Shown in pieces: positions 44,331 to 55,676 of a stretch of DNA of 64,000 nt. The stretch spans positions 1,426,001 to 1,490,000 of the forward strand of contig NC_085855.1 in assembly GCF_020906515.1 (NCBI RefSeq). Direction: 5' to 3'. The stretch's first letter is position 1; the number at the start of each line of letters is the position of its first letter. Position numbers and translations under genes: made by a program. The notes under the pieces were generated by a model. It was not told the origin of the DNA. It saw only the letters and a list, made by a program, of their open reading frames with translations, and searched no databases. This DNA is from Vanrija pseudolonga (taxonomy: Eukaryota; Basidiomycota; Tremellomycetes; Trichosporonales; Trichosporonaceae).

Positions 44331-45903
44331 ATGACCACGCTCCACGCAGCCCGCCCCGTCGGCCGCTCGTCCATCGCATGCCTCTACTGCCGGCGTCACA
44401 AAGTACGCTGCGACGGCGAGTTTCCATGCAAGCGCTGCACGCGCAAGAGTCTCGCATGCGAGTTTGCAGCCACGGCCAGGTGGAGGCGGAGTAGCAGCCG
44501 CAACTCCGCGTCCCCGCCGCCCGCGTCCATCTCGCCACCGACGCCCGTGTCGCCGCCGTCGTCGAGCGCAAGCTACTCGTTGTCCGAGCTGCTCGCGCGG
44601 CCAGTACACGACCCGGTCAGCGCGGGCATCCTGCCAGAATCCGACGCGCGCGGGCTCTTCGACTTGTGAGTGCCCCAAACCCCCTGCTGCGGCGCTGAGT
44701 AAAGCTTCGTGACTCATTGCGGCGCGCACCTGGGCCCTCTGGGCCTGCGCTTCGACGGCGTGCGCGAGTCGTCGCCATTGCTGCTGTGCGCGTCGCTTGC
44801 AGCGGCGTACGTCAACGTGCCGCCCGAGCTCGGCGTATGCGAGGGGTCGTCAGCACAGCCGTCGACCGAGGTGGCTGACGCACTCGCGGCCCTCGCGTAC
44901 GCGCACATCCAGGCCAGCGTGCTCGCGCCACGGTGTAGCGGGGAGGACGCGCTCGGCGTGCTTGTTGCCGCACTGTGGGGGATTAGCAGGAGCGAGGACC
45001 CGCGCGCGTTCACGCTCGTGCGGCACGCGAGCGCGCTCGTCGCGCGGTCGTACGGCGCGCCGGGGGGACCTGAGCCAGTCGGCTCGGCGACATGGGTCGC
45101 CGCGCACATTTGCGAGCTGTACGACGGGCTGTGAGTTGTGTTGGTGCGCGGGAGGATACAGCTGACCCACTCGCAGGATATGCCTCGGCTACGGCCTTCC
45201 GTTCGGCAGCTCGCCGCGCGAGCCAGAACGCGCCGGCCTCGGCGAGATGGCCGCGAACCCCTCCCTCGCGCCACTTGCGGCGCAGGCCGAGCTCGTGCCG
45301 CTTATCCGCACAATCACAGACTGGGCCGCGAGCGGCGACCTGGAGACCCTGTCCGACATGGTGCTCTCCGCCAACGACGGTCTCGACGACTGGTTCTTCA
45401 AGTGGACGTCCGGGCCGAGCGAGTACGCGCAAGTGCTAGCCGCGCACTCGCACACGCTGGTGCTCGCACAGCACCTCCGGCTGAGCGTCAACATGCTGCC
45501 GCTACAAGCCGGCATCGAGGGGCAGGCGCGCGCGCGGCGCAACGCGCTCGCCGCCGCCGCCGGCATCATCGACGCGTACGCCGAGATCGACACGGCGAAG
45601 CGCACGGCTCCAAGTATGGGCGGCACGATCCTCGCCCACGCCACCATGTGTCTCTTGCCTCCTGCGGATGCGGGCCGCCTGCCCGAGTCGGACGCGACGA
45701 GGCGGTACTACGAGACGGGGCTCGCGGTGCTGCAGGAGGGCGCCCTCAACCAGGGCCACTTCACCCCGCGCTTCGCGAGCACGATGGAGCGCGTGCTCGC
45801 GCGCAGGAGGACAGGCGAGGAGGGGTGGCCCGAGGGGATTGTCCTGCCCCCACTCGGCGCGCCGTTCGCCCTCATCGACACGGTGTGCAGTGCGTGTAGT
45901 TGA
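44331..45903 (+). CDS. Zn2Cys6 fungal transcription factor
   Basis: Three exons (44331-44665, 44705-45130, 45177-45903) give 495 residues. The DNA-binding domain at residues ~15-45 is ACLYCRRHKVRCDGEFPCKRC..LACEF with the six cysteines in the C-X2-C-X6-C-X6-C-X2-C-X6-C pattern of Gal4-type binuclear clusters. A Ser/Pro linker follows. The rest resembles the middle homology region (FFVTHC.., SSPLLLCASLAAAYV). No coiled coil is obvious after the cluster, so monomeric or atypical binding is possible. It lies between the carboxylesterase and an SDR gene, and could regulate one of them, but no target site is seen. Confidence 0.92.
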
Positions 45904-46124
45904 GCGAGGTGGAGGCGGGCGGCGGGGCCGTGCACGAGTGCATCGCCCAGCCCAAGAATGTACCACCGTATGCATGTTGTACTCGACTCGACAGGACAGA
46001 CACCTGGCTTAATCCCCGCGAAACCGCCCCGGATGACATCCATCCGTCGGACATGCCGACCTGCGGCCGCGCTAGTCGGGGGTGGACGGGATGCCGGCGG
46101 CGAATGACGCGCGGGCGGGCACCT

Positions 46125-46130
46125 TATAAG
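46125..46130 (+). promoter_or_regulatory. TATA-like element of SDR gene
   Basis: TATAAG 42 nt before the ATG at 46172, in an otherwise GC-rich spacer. Confidence 0.4.
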
Positions 46131-46171
46131 CAAGCTCGCTTGCCCCGGATCTTGGCTTCACTGTTACACTC

Positions 46172-47553
46172 ATGACTGCCCGACTGCAAGGCAAGATCGC
46201 AATTGTGCGTCGTGTTTGCGTTGCCCAGCGCCGCTGACTTCAGATCACGGGCGGGAGCTCGGGCATGTGAGTCGCCGCCACCGAGGTGTGCGCCGTTGGC
46301 GTTGGCGAGGAGCAGGTCGCCCTGCAGCGCATCGCTCTGCGAGGAGCTCGCGGGCGAACGAGCGACAGCGCGCTTTACCTCGCTTGCGCGCTCGCCAGCA
46401 GCTCACGACGCCGGCTTGCCGGCCCGCGGCTCGTAGATCTGGTCTGGCTTGGCTCGGTCGAGCTCGCCCCGCCCCCACACACTGACGTCATCAATCCAGT
46501 GGCAAGGCCGCCGTCGACCTGTTCGTCGCGAACGGCGCGCGCGTGCTCGCCATCGACCTCACCGAGCCGACCGAGCCAGAGGGGCCTTACAGCGAAGAGG
46601 TACACTTCGTCAAGGGCAGCGTGGTGTAAGTGCGACTGGGGCCAGGCCAGGGACGGTTCCGACGCAAGCAAGCAAGCAAGCGGCGGACCTTACCCAAGCC
46701 CGAAAGCTTGTTCCCACTTCCGCCGCGACTAATCCCCGCAGGCACGCCGAGACTTGGACCATGGCGTTCGCCGCGTGTAAGAGCCAATTCGGCGCGCACC
46801 CCGACGTGCTGGTCAACAATGCCGGCGTGGCGCACCATGCGCCGTTTGTCGACGTCACGGGGGACGACTGGGAGAGGGTGTATGATGTCAACCTGCGCGC
46901 GCCGCTGCACGGTGAGTGAGGCGCCGCCCGCGCGGCGCGGCGCGTGACGCCTTTACAGCACGCCGCTCATGGCCCAGGAATGCAGGTGTTCATTCGGGCG
47001 TGTCTGGCCGAGGAGCGTAAAGGCGCGATTGTCAACATCTCGAGTGTGAGTGGTGTGTGTAGGCAGCTGAGACGGCTCAGCTGACCCCGCCGCCCCGCCC
47101 AGATCGCAGGCATCAACGGCTTCCCCTACTGCGCAGCCTATGGTTCCTCCAAGGCCGCGCTCGCCAACCTCACCAAGACCGCCGCGGCAGAGTACGGCAG
47201 CAAGGGGATCCGCGTGAACGCGATTGCGCCGGGATCGACTAACACGGGTGGGTGGGGCGCGGGCGGCGTGAGCCGGCCGGCTGGATCGTGGCGACCCCGG
47301 CGGCGGGATGACAGCTGACGCCCGCGCCAGCGCTAACGCGCAACCTCCCCCCGGCCGAGTACGCCGGCATGCGCCAAATGGTGGCCATTACGCCGCTCGG
47401 GCGAATCGGCGAGCCGGTCGACGTGGCGAATGCGATCGTGTACCTGGCTGTGAGTTGCGTTTTGGGTGCGTTGCTGATACGGGACAGTCGGACGAGTCGG
47501 ATTACATGACTGGCCATGTGCTTGTGCTTGATGGCGGGTTCACTGTGCTGTAG
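46172..47553 (+). CDS. Short-chain dehydrogenase/reductase, intron-rich
   Basis: About eight short exons join in frame to roughly 260 residues. Exon 1 is MTARLQGKIAI, exon 2 ITGGSSG; a 233-nt intron splits the glycine-rich cofactor loop. Then come ARVLAIDL (Asp after beta-2, NAD-type), VLVNNAGVAHHAPF, NISSIAG (catalytic Ser), YCAAYGSSKAALANL (Tyr and Lys), GIRVNAIAPGSTNT and DYMTGHVLVLDGG. It resembles bacterial-type 3-oxoacyl reductases or sugar/alcohol dehydrogenases. It has many more introns than the SDR at 14886, so the two are distant relatives. Substrate unknown. Confidence 0.88.
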
Positions 47554-48987
47554 AACAGATGCAGGCGTGACTTGGTCTGCCGTGGTTGCTCGTCGCGGGT
47601 GCACCGCCACACTGCCGATTTGTGCCACACACGACGCGACGCGCGCCGCGACTGTGTGACATCATGGCTCGGTGCGAGACGTTGCGAGTCGGCTCCGAGC
47701 ATGCATCGGACCTCAATGTACATCAGTTGTACAGGCAGTCTTTGCTTACTGCTGCATGAGTGTCACGTGCCATCAGTGGCAAGTGGCCAAGTGGTACAAG
47801 CCCGTGACGCCGAGGAGGCCATTCCGGCGGCGGAGACGCGCGGTCGCCTTCACTTGACACGAGACGGTGCCGCGTCGTGCTCGACACGAAGATAATGGCG
47901 GATGTCCGCCATTGACCACTTGGCGTGCCGCCCACCGTCTGGGATGCTGATTACTCAACGCACCCACATCTTTAACCACCACCCAAGATGTCCGGCCGTT
48001 CCAAGGACCGCCGAGCGATCACAATCGATGGATGAATTGGTGATGCGAGGGGATGGTTACCATGCCCGAGTCCCCTCACACCCACCCGGCCTCACTTGCG
48101 ACTTGGTGGCAAGACGGAGAGGGAACCATCGGCCGATGCCGACTTCTCCACGACACATGTCAATGGCGACGGTCCCTCCCGGCGAGTGTTCCCGTTTCTT
48201 CCGCCAGCAGCTCCACTGATCAGGACACCTCCAACCTTGCATACGCATGAGCCGACGCTGTAGTGAGAGCATCACCTCTGCGGACTGTGAACCAATGCAC
48301 CGCGGTCACCCAGGTATGGGTGGCAAGAATGCACTTTTAGCGGTTTCGACTTGCGCCACTCTGACCCTGACGGTGGGCAGCGCCGCCACTCGTCATTCGT
48401 CAGTCGGTGCGTCGGTGGCGGATCAGATCCACACTCGCGACGCGACGCGAGGCTGGGTGCCGGTATTCTGACCTTGTCACCTCGGTGCAAAAAATGCAAA
48501 CAACAAACATTGCTGTCCGACTTGAGCTGCCAAGTGCGCATCGCCCGAGGAATGCAACGAGTGCGGCTGTGAGGTGAGGCGGAGGGGCTGCGGTGGTCAA
48601 AGCACCAAGCTGCGAGCTATGGCGACTGGGACGAGCCCGCAGTGTGCGTGTTGCGGCTAACAAGCGCTTTGGAGCGGCTTGGACTCGCCATGCAACAAGG
48701 CGTGTGCTCATGAGTGCGAGTTGTGTGTATGAATGCAGTGCAAGCGGCCCTCGGTCGAGTTTCCGCCCTGGGTGCAGTTGGGTGCAAGGGACACGACTGG
48801 CTGGGCAGACGGCCGCGTGTCGCGTGCACACCGGACGAGTTGACTGACCCTGCCGCCGCCGCCGTCGCGGCTCTTGTTGCCACCAAACACTCGCTCACCT
48901 TCTCTTCTTCTCTTCATTCTTGTTCAACTTCATTTTTTCCTGTCCCAAGAGTGCTTCATCATCCACTCTCGAGGATAGCACAGCACA
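47554..48987. other. Long intergenic region, no gene seen
   Basis: 1.4 kb between the SDR gene and the plus-strand BRCT-like array. Several open frames of 70-140 codons exist on both strands, but none has family motifs or consistent splice structure. A pyrimidine-rich leader (48898-48955) precedes B6. Confidence 0.55.
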
Positions 48988-50489
48988 ATGGCGCATCGTC
49001 TCCCCTTCCCGCCAACCCAGACCAGCGGCCCGTCCACTTTCCTCAACTTGTACAACTTTTGTCTCGTCAAAGACAACCGCACCCCGGCTAGCCTCGCGCG
49101 AGAGACCGAAGCCATCGAGGTGAGAACAATGGGCTCGTTCTCATCACTGACTCCAGCGCGCCGGTGGCCAAGTCTCGTTTGATCTGGCCAAGGTCACCCA
49201 CATTGTTGTCAAGCTGCCGCCGGGTGCCGGCAACGTCTGGCACTGCAACGACGTGGACCGCACGCCAGCCGGTTCCAAGACCGAGGAGATGACGCTCGGC
49301 CAACTCCTACTCTCTGCGCACGAGTCCTGCCACGTCATGCCAGACATTGTCACCCATGAGTTTCTGGACATGTGGCTCCTTACCGGTCGCCAGCCGAAGG
49401 GAAACATCTCAGCCGCCTGGACTGTGACGTGAGTGTGAGGCAATGCTCTTAGCTGACGCAGAGGCTGCTCCCTCCACACTATTTCGCATCAATGCTCAAC
49501 TCCGTGGCCGGGGGCATGCCGAACGGCGCGCCGTCCGTCGACGCCGAGCCGAGGGTCGGGGGCTCGCTCCGCATGTCTCAGTCCTCACTGCCTCGACCCG
49601 CGCTGCCGCTCAACGTGGGCACCGAGGCGAGCAGTTGGGCGCGTCCCATCATCCCCCCAGTGCAAGTGTTCAGGGATGTTGGGAGCTGCACGTTCTACGT
49701 CGCGCCGGGGTGCGCCGCCGCCGTCCCGTGGTTGATCAAGGTGAGTACACTCGCCGAGACGACGCTGACTTGCAGTGTATGGGCGGCCAGCAAGACACCG
49801 CTCGCCGCGCTCTGTACGTCATCGTCCCCGACATTAACGGCGATGCCGCTCTCTACCTCGGCCCGCTCCACCCTTCTGGTTCGGTCCTAGACGAAATGTT
49901 CGTGTTCGACTGCCTCAGGTACGGCTCGTTCCAGAGCCTCGACAAGTACAGGGCCAATCTCGGACCGCCCTCGCCACAGTTCGGCGCTGTTACTCAGGCT
50001 CCGACCAACGTGTTCCCTACAGTTCCCCGCCCACCTAGCGGTTTCAAGTTCATCTCACGCACCAACCGCCCGGCGGTGCCCGAGTTCTCTCCGCTTCTCA
50101 ATGCTGTGGGCGGCTGCCCGCACGTGATCCACGCCGAATGGTTCACTGAGACTGTGAGCGGCACCGGCACCGCCAGTGACAACGGCCGCCCCATTGTAGT
50201 CCCCTACCCCGTCACCAGCCTGCCCCGCCCAGCCTTCATCCCCGGACCCAGCAACTACCAAGAGCACGGCACCTCCAACCAGCTACCCCGCTCATCCCAC
50301 TGGGGCTCCTCGACACTCGGGACTGACCGCCACGAGCCCGTCCCCGCCGAGCACGCCAAGCGTAGTCGTGAGGATGAGGATGAGGAGGACGGCGAGAACT
50401 ATGAGACTCGTCGCCGCGTGCATGACATCATGGACGAGCGCTGGAAGGACGACTTCCCTCTCGATATCAAGAAGGAGGAGCGCCACTAG
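48988..50489 (+). CDS. BRCT-like protein B6, two domains
   Basis: Four exons (48988-49119, 49157-49428, 49464-49740, 49776-50489) sum in frame to 464 residues. Domain 1 is FLNLYNFCLVKDNRTPA, intron, RAGGQVSFDLAKVTHIVVKL, ending FLDMWLLTGRQPKGNISAAW. Domain 2 is SCTFYVAPGCAAAVPWLIK, intron, CMGGQQDTARRALYVIVPD, ending VLDEMFVFDCLRYGSFQ. The tail is Pro-rich, then acidic (DEDEEDGENYE), then basic (KKEERH). The third exon is best joined at a CAGAG acceptor, matching the frame used in B7 and B8. It heads the plus-strand array. Confidence 0.74.
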
Positions 50490-50955
50490 AAGAAGGACAC
50501 GCTCGTTTGTCAGACACCTGTAGCGTCGTGAGACATACGTGCCTTGCGACCCGAAAAAGAAGTAGGCTGTCAATGATGCAGCTTGTCTTATGCAGTATAC
50601 CCGGGTGCCCACCAGTTGTGTCAAGAGTATGCATGACATGGGACCGGGACGAGACGTGTGGGCGGTGGGGACGCTATATTTGCCACAGCGACCAAAGTTG
50701 TCAGTTGCCGCCGTTCCACCTCACTGATGGCGGTGACCGACACGCCCGCAACTGATTCTTCTTCACCGCTCAATGACTCTCCATGCTTTGTGCAACCTGC
50801 GTGATGAAATGCAGTGCACGCGGTTGTGGTTGCAGTAGTAGTCCCGATGCCCGGTGGGTGGGAGCCGCGCGCCATGCGCGTGTAGATTGACCCCGCACGA
50901 CCCATCAGGCAACCAAACACTCCCCAACTCTCCACCTTTCCAAACACGTCAAACC
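50490..50955. other. Spacer between B6 and B7
   Basis: 466 nt without gene-like sequence, ending in a CT-rich leader. Confidence 0.5.
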
Positions 50956-51554
50956 ATGTCCTCTTCGCAATTTCTGCGTTCCAACCGCATATACCTCGCG
51001 CGCCAGCACAGGCGCACGCTCCTCGACATTGAGCGGGACGAAGCCGCCATCAAGGTACGCCACCCGCCCGCTTTCCCCACTGACGCCAGCTCGCGGGTGG
51101 CGAAGTCACGGCTGGCCTTGCCGGCGCGACCCACATCGTTGTCCATGTCTCCGCCGGCGTGGGACCGGTCTGGCAGTGTTCTGCGCGCCACAGTACCCCG
51201 AGCAGGGTCAAGCTCCAGACCATGACCCTCGCCGAGTTCATGTACGCTGTGTTCGAGCTCCCCCGCCCGCGTCCCAAGCTCGTCACGAGCGAGTACCTCG
51301 CTGCGTGGCTCCACCTCGGTCGCGAGCCGGACGGCGTCCAGGGTGCGCTGTGGACTGTGACGTGAGTGCCTAGCGGAGCGTGCTCAGAGCTGACGGTCAG
51401 TCTCCTCGGGCCTGATCCCTCCTTCCCCAAGTCCACGCCGGCGTTCGAGGTCGAGCCGAAACCCACGCCGTCCGACAAGGCCGAGCCGATACTCGCGCGG
51501 TCGCCCTCGTTTTCGGACACGCGCCAGCAGATCCAGTTCAAGACCAAGCAGTGA
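50956..51554 (+). CDS. BRCT-like protein B7, N-terminal domain only
   Basis: Three exons (50956-51054, 51090-51361, 51401-51554) give 174 residues. Domain 1 is FLRSNRIYLARQHRRT, intron, LAGGEVTAGLAGATHIVVHV, ending YLAAWLHLGREPDGVQGALW. The splice after domain 1 matches B6 (..WTVT then LL). Instead of linker and domain 2, the protein ends after ~45 polar residues (..QIQFKTKQ). So B7 is a one-domain member of the other type from B1/B2, either by loss of 3' exons or by design. No remains of domain 2 are visible in the 1.3 kb after it. Confidence 0.68.
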
Positions 51555-52901
51555 GACGCCTCAAGAATGAGCAGCAAGTGTCCGTAGCAGTGTGCAGTGG
51601 TTGAGAGTCTTAGTAGCTTCGGCACTACTCAGTAACGTTGCGAGTATGCATGTCATGGAACCGGAGCAAGACAGGTGGGCGGCTGGTCCGCCTTTTGCTG
51701 CCACCGTGATTCGTGTACTTGATTGCGTCCGTTCCACCTCTGAGACGGCGGTGCGCGGCCTCCATTGAGCCACCTCGTTGTCAACCATCTCCAGTTCTAG
51801 CTCCTGCGATATGCATCAGCCTTCGCGTCACCGTGCTTTGCGCTACGCCGTTAGAGGTATCGTGGGCGGTTGCGCGTGTTCGTGTCGACGAGTTGGGACC
51901 GGTTGGCCGTCGCTCAAAGGTGCGTCGCTCGTTCTACACACATGTCTTTGACCATGCCCATCGCATGCATTCAGAATTACTTTTTTGCTAGGCCCCATAT
52001 ATGCATCAAAAGACTGAGTAGCAACAAGTTAACCCCTCGACCCTCCGCGTCCGGAGGCTCGGGGGCAACTTGCCGCTCCACCGGTGCTCATGGCACCAGC
52101 AACCAATCCCAGTAGCTTGCTGGGTTGGTACGAGGATTCAAAGACATAAAGCCAGTGAAACCAAGGGGGCGTGGACATGCGTTGTAAGCCGAAGCCACAA
52201 TCCGCAAGACTCGTGGGCGTAGCACAGTGATCAACTGTGATCAACTGTGCTATGCGCCCAGGGGTAAAACCCCTACTTTTGGCTGCCATTTTAATCAGAC
52301 GGCCGCTCCAGGCATTCAGTACCAGCCTGCGATGCGACTCTATGCTGCAGTGGCCGTCCAGTAGGTTGTATACTCACTCTGCACTCATTCATGCTGGCAA
52401 AGGTTGTGCGTCTGGCAGACTTAGAGCGGCGTGGAGGGCGGTGCATACTGCATGTATATAGTTGATTCTTGCATGCGGGTGCCGACGATATCGTCAACGA
52501 CATTGCACCGTTTGGCTGACGCGTTGAGTGCACCAGTCAGTGTTGTCGTCGCGTGAGCCGTCGCGAGTGCTGTGCATGCCGTGACTGACGCGATGTTTGG
52601 TGCCCAAGCGGTGCCAGAGGGAAGGCGCGCTCGCGGCGTCGGGCGACGGAAGGGGGCCAGTGCAGCCAGTTACATGCAGTGTGCAGCGCACTCACTGCAC
52701 CAGTCAGTCGCGGCGAGTCGCCCCGCCCTGACGCCTCGTTTCTACTTGTCGCCACCACCACCACTCTGATTTTGACATTGCTCCAAACACATCACTTGCA
52801 CTCTTCTTGTAGCATCTCCATCCAGCACGTCGCCAGCACCGACTTGTGTGTCCTCTTCATCTCGCTCCCCTCCCTTTGTTGACTGTCCCATTCAAAGCGA
52901 G
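51555..52901. other. Long intergenic region with two small hairpins
   Basis: 1.35 kb between B7 and B8. It contains an inverted repeat at 52222-52250 (GCACAGT..ACTGTGC with TGATCA cores) and a hairpin AGGGGT-aaa-ACCCCT at 52260-52274 followed by TTTT. No gene was seen. Confidence 0.55.
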
Positions 52902-54320
52902 ATGAGGACCCATCCTCACCGCTCAGCGGCTGCTGCTGCTGCGGCTGCCGCCGCCGCCGACGTCCTTCCCTTCCCCGGCGTGCTTAATGACACCCGCTTT
53001 TGCATCCCCAGGGGTGCTAGGATCAAAGACGAGGTAAACCACCTACAAGCAAAGATCCATGTACGTCTGCGTTGTGCATCTGACAGCTGACCCCAGGCTG
53101 GCGGCGGACAAATGTCATGGAGCCCGAAGAAAAAGCCCATCGTTGTCGTCTCACTACCATCTCCTCGCGAGAACTACGTTTGGCGCTCCCTGCATGACCA
53201 TCAAGCCCCCCCCAACCGTGCAGTGGTCTGGTATGAGCATCTATCAACTTCTTCACAATGTCGCCCAAATGCCGCACCCCCGTCCCCTGGTGGTGCAGGA
53301 ACCATTCGTGGACGAGTGGCTCGAGACGGGCCTGCGCCCCACTGACAGCCGCTGGATTGTCACGTGAGTAACCACACAATCGCTGGCTCACACCTCCAAG
53401 CCTCGACGTGTCCGAGGTCGCATCCCACCCTCACCCAGTCGTCGTACCGCCAACGGACAACAGCTCTTTCGACAGGCACGACGACCGACCCCCTCCCGTG
53501 TTCCGCGAAACCGGTATTACCACGTTCCACGTCACCACCTCGTGCGCCGTCGGCGTAAAGACTCTCATCGACGTGAGTACATGGACTGGACTGCGCTGAC
53601 ATACAGATGATGTCGGGAGTGATTTCAGACCCGGCCCGAGCCATGTTCGTGGTGGTGTCCGACCGCATTAGCGTCGCCACTCAGCTGGCCGAGATTGGTC
53701 CACGGCACGCATCATGCCGTGTCATCAAGCAGGACTTCATCTTCGACTGTATGAAGGCCGGAGCCTTCCTCGGTCTAGACAAGTACCTCGTCACTACTCT
53801 TGCAATCGAGGCCGAAGCTGAGCGCGCTGTGCCCAACGGCAATGTGCCGGTACCGACTCAAGTTCAACCTCAGCGCAACTCGACCCTCGTTCAAGACACC
53901 GGCAGCTGGGGACCTCGTGTTGACCGCCCGTCTACGCCCGTCAAGACCGAGCCACCCGAGCCCGAGGAGTCCAGTTCTTCGCCAGTCCGCGACCGTCGCG
54001 ACTGGCGCCGCCCCGACAGCGCTGGCGCCCCAGCCCCAGGCTCGCGACTCTCGCCACATCCCGGTCTCCCTCCCCCTCTCGCTCCATCGGCCTTCATCGC
54101 GTCCACCGCTCATGATCTCGGTCCGCGCTTCACCCGCGCCAACTTCCACATTGACTGGAGCAACAACGCGGTCGCTGGGTCTAGCCGCCAATCTCACTGG
54201 CTCGGGGGCGACCTCCCCTCGGACCCGTCTGAGATTGTGCAACGTAAGCATGGTCGTGACGAGAAGGAGGCAGGTGGGTCGTCAAAGAGGGTCATGTACG
54301 GTGGTCGCAACGTCATTTAG
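52902..54320 (+). CDS. BRCT-like protein B8, two domains, one frameshift
   Basis: Four exons (52902-53060, 53097-53363, 53401-53572, 53607-54320). The start has eleven alanines from a GCT/GCC run. Domain 1 is DTRFCIPRGARIK, intron, AGGGQMSWSPKKKPIVVVSL, and later EPFVDEWLETGLRPTDSRWI, but the two parts lie in different frames. Exon 2 has one base too many, and an eight-C run at 53206-53213 stands between them. Removing one base aligns YVW..H..APP..V with VWQC..H.TP..V of B7. Domain 2 is TTFHVTTSCAVGVKTLID, intron, MMSGVISDPARAMFVVVSD, ending RVIKQDFIFDCMKAGAFLG. Corrected length 436 residues. The tail is Pro/Ser-rich. Confidence 0.68.
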
Positions 54321-54907
54321 GACGGCACAGACGAGTAGCCTGCGTCACCAAAGGACTAGAGCTCCATAGTGATGTCGGGGCGTAGGAGAACTCTGTTCTC
54401 ATGTAAAGTAGTGCTTAGTAGTACCTTGTTCTTAAACTCCTGTTGAAATGCAAAAGTCACTTGTGGGAAAGTGTGAGTGGTGATGAGAATGTAGGCGGCG
54501 GCGGTGCACGCCCTGGGCCTTTGTGTGCGTGGGGCCTCGATGGGTGTGTGGATGGCTTGGGCGGCATGGCGCCCGGTGAGTCGCGGTGAGTACCCACCCA
54601 CCCAGGCCGTGCACCAAGAACCATCACTCCGAGGTTACACATCTCACATGCATTCAGTCTCCACTGCAATGCAGTTTGCAAGGGGGGTTTGACGGCCCGC
54701 GCGTCGCTGTGCGCTGGGGTGGTGCCACTGGCGCCGCGCCGCTCCACCCGCTGCGGGTTTGTTTCCGTCCGCCCCCACTCGACGACGACGGCGCGACGCC
54801 CCGAAACTTGGATCATTCCTCCTCACACCCTCACACTTCACCTTTCTCCCACTTTACAACCCAACCTTTGCGCGACACCACCATCAACCACCACCACCAC
54901 GACAGCA
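54321..54907. other. Intergenic, no gene seen
   Basis: About 590 nt after B8; ends in a C/T/A-rich leader before the next gene. Nothing was recognised. Confidence 0.5.
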
Positions 54908-55676
54908 ATGCATCGGCGCAACTCTCAGCGCACGCATACGGGCTCCAACGCGACCCCACTCGGCGTCCGCCCACCGCAAGGAGCGAGGGAAGGCGGCGAG
55001 ACGGGCGACCGCAGACCCACGGACCCTCGTAGCGCGCGCGACATGCCGCCCCATCTTGGCGAGCAGCAGGTGAGCTGATACGCCCGAGAGTAACAGCTCC
55101 TGACAACAGCAGCAGAGACTCAAGCAGGCTGTGCGCCAGAGTGTGCGCCCCGCGCCTGCGCCGGCCACGCCGTCGCTACTCGGTCGCATCGGCCCTCCGG
55201 TGCAGCAGCGCCCGCCGCCGGCGACGCAGCGGTGGAACCAGGTATCCCAGCAACAGCAGCAGCAGCAACACCGCCCAAGCCTACCGCGGTACCACTCCCA
55301 CCCTCAGCAAGCGTCACCCCGCCCAGCGCTGGCTCGGAGCCCGGGATCGCTGCTGGACCAGTATAATGCCGGGGTGGGGCACGCGTGTCGGCAGCAACCG
55401 CCCTACCGTCCTCCACCTCGCCCATCGCCGCCTCGCCCAGCGCAGCACACTCCTCCTCGCCCTGCGCCGATCCCCCGACCAACAGCGTACTCTCCCGCGA
55501 TCAACGGCACGCCCAATGGCCAGCACACCGTCCACCCCGGCCGCGCCGAGTTCGTCGCGCAGGCCAACGCCGCCGCTCGAGAGGTCAACGACTCGACCAA
55601 GAAGAATGCTGGCGGGTATGCCAACCACTCGTACCGGCCCAAGGACGACGACGCGATGGATGTCGACGAGTGGTGA
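54908..55676 (+). CDS. Disordered Gln/Pro/Arg-rich protein, unknown
   Basis: Two exons (54908-55069, 55110-55676) give 242 residues. The intron ends at a CAGCAGCAG run, so NAGNAG acceptor choice could add or remove glutamines. The protein is low complexity: Arg/Thr-rich N-terminus, QQQQQQQ stretch, long Pro/Arg region, and a C-terminal part AEFVAQANAAAREVND..GGYANHSYRPKDDDAMDVDEW that looks most conserved-like. No known domain was recognised. The acidic MDVDEW end and basic body suggest a nuclear or RNA-associated disordered protein; this is a guess. Confidence 0.55.
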
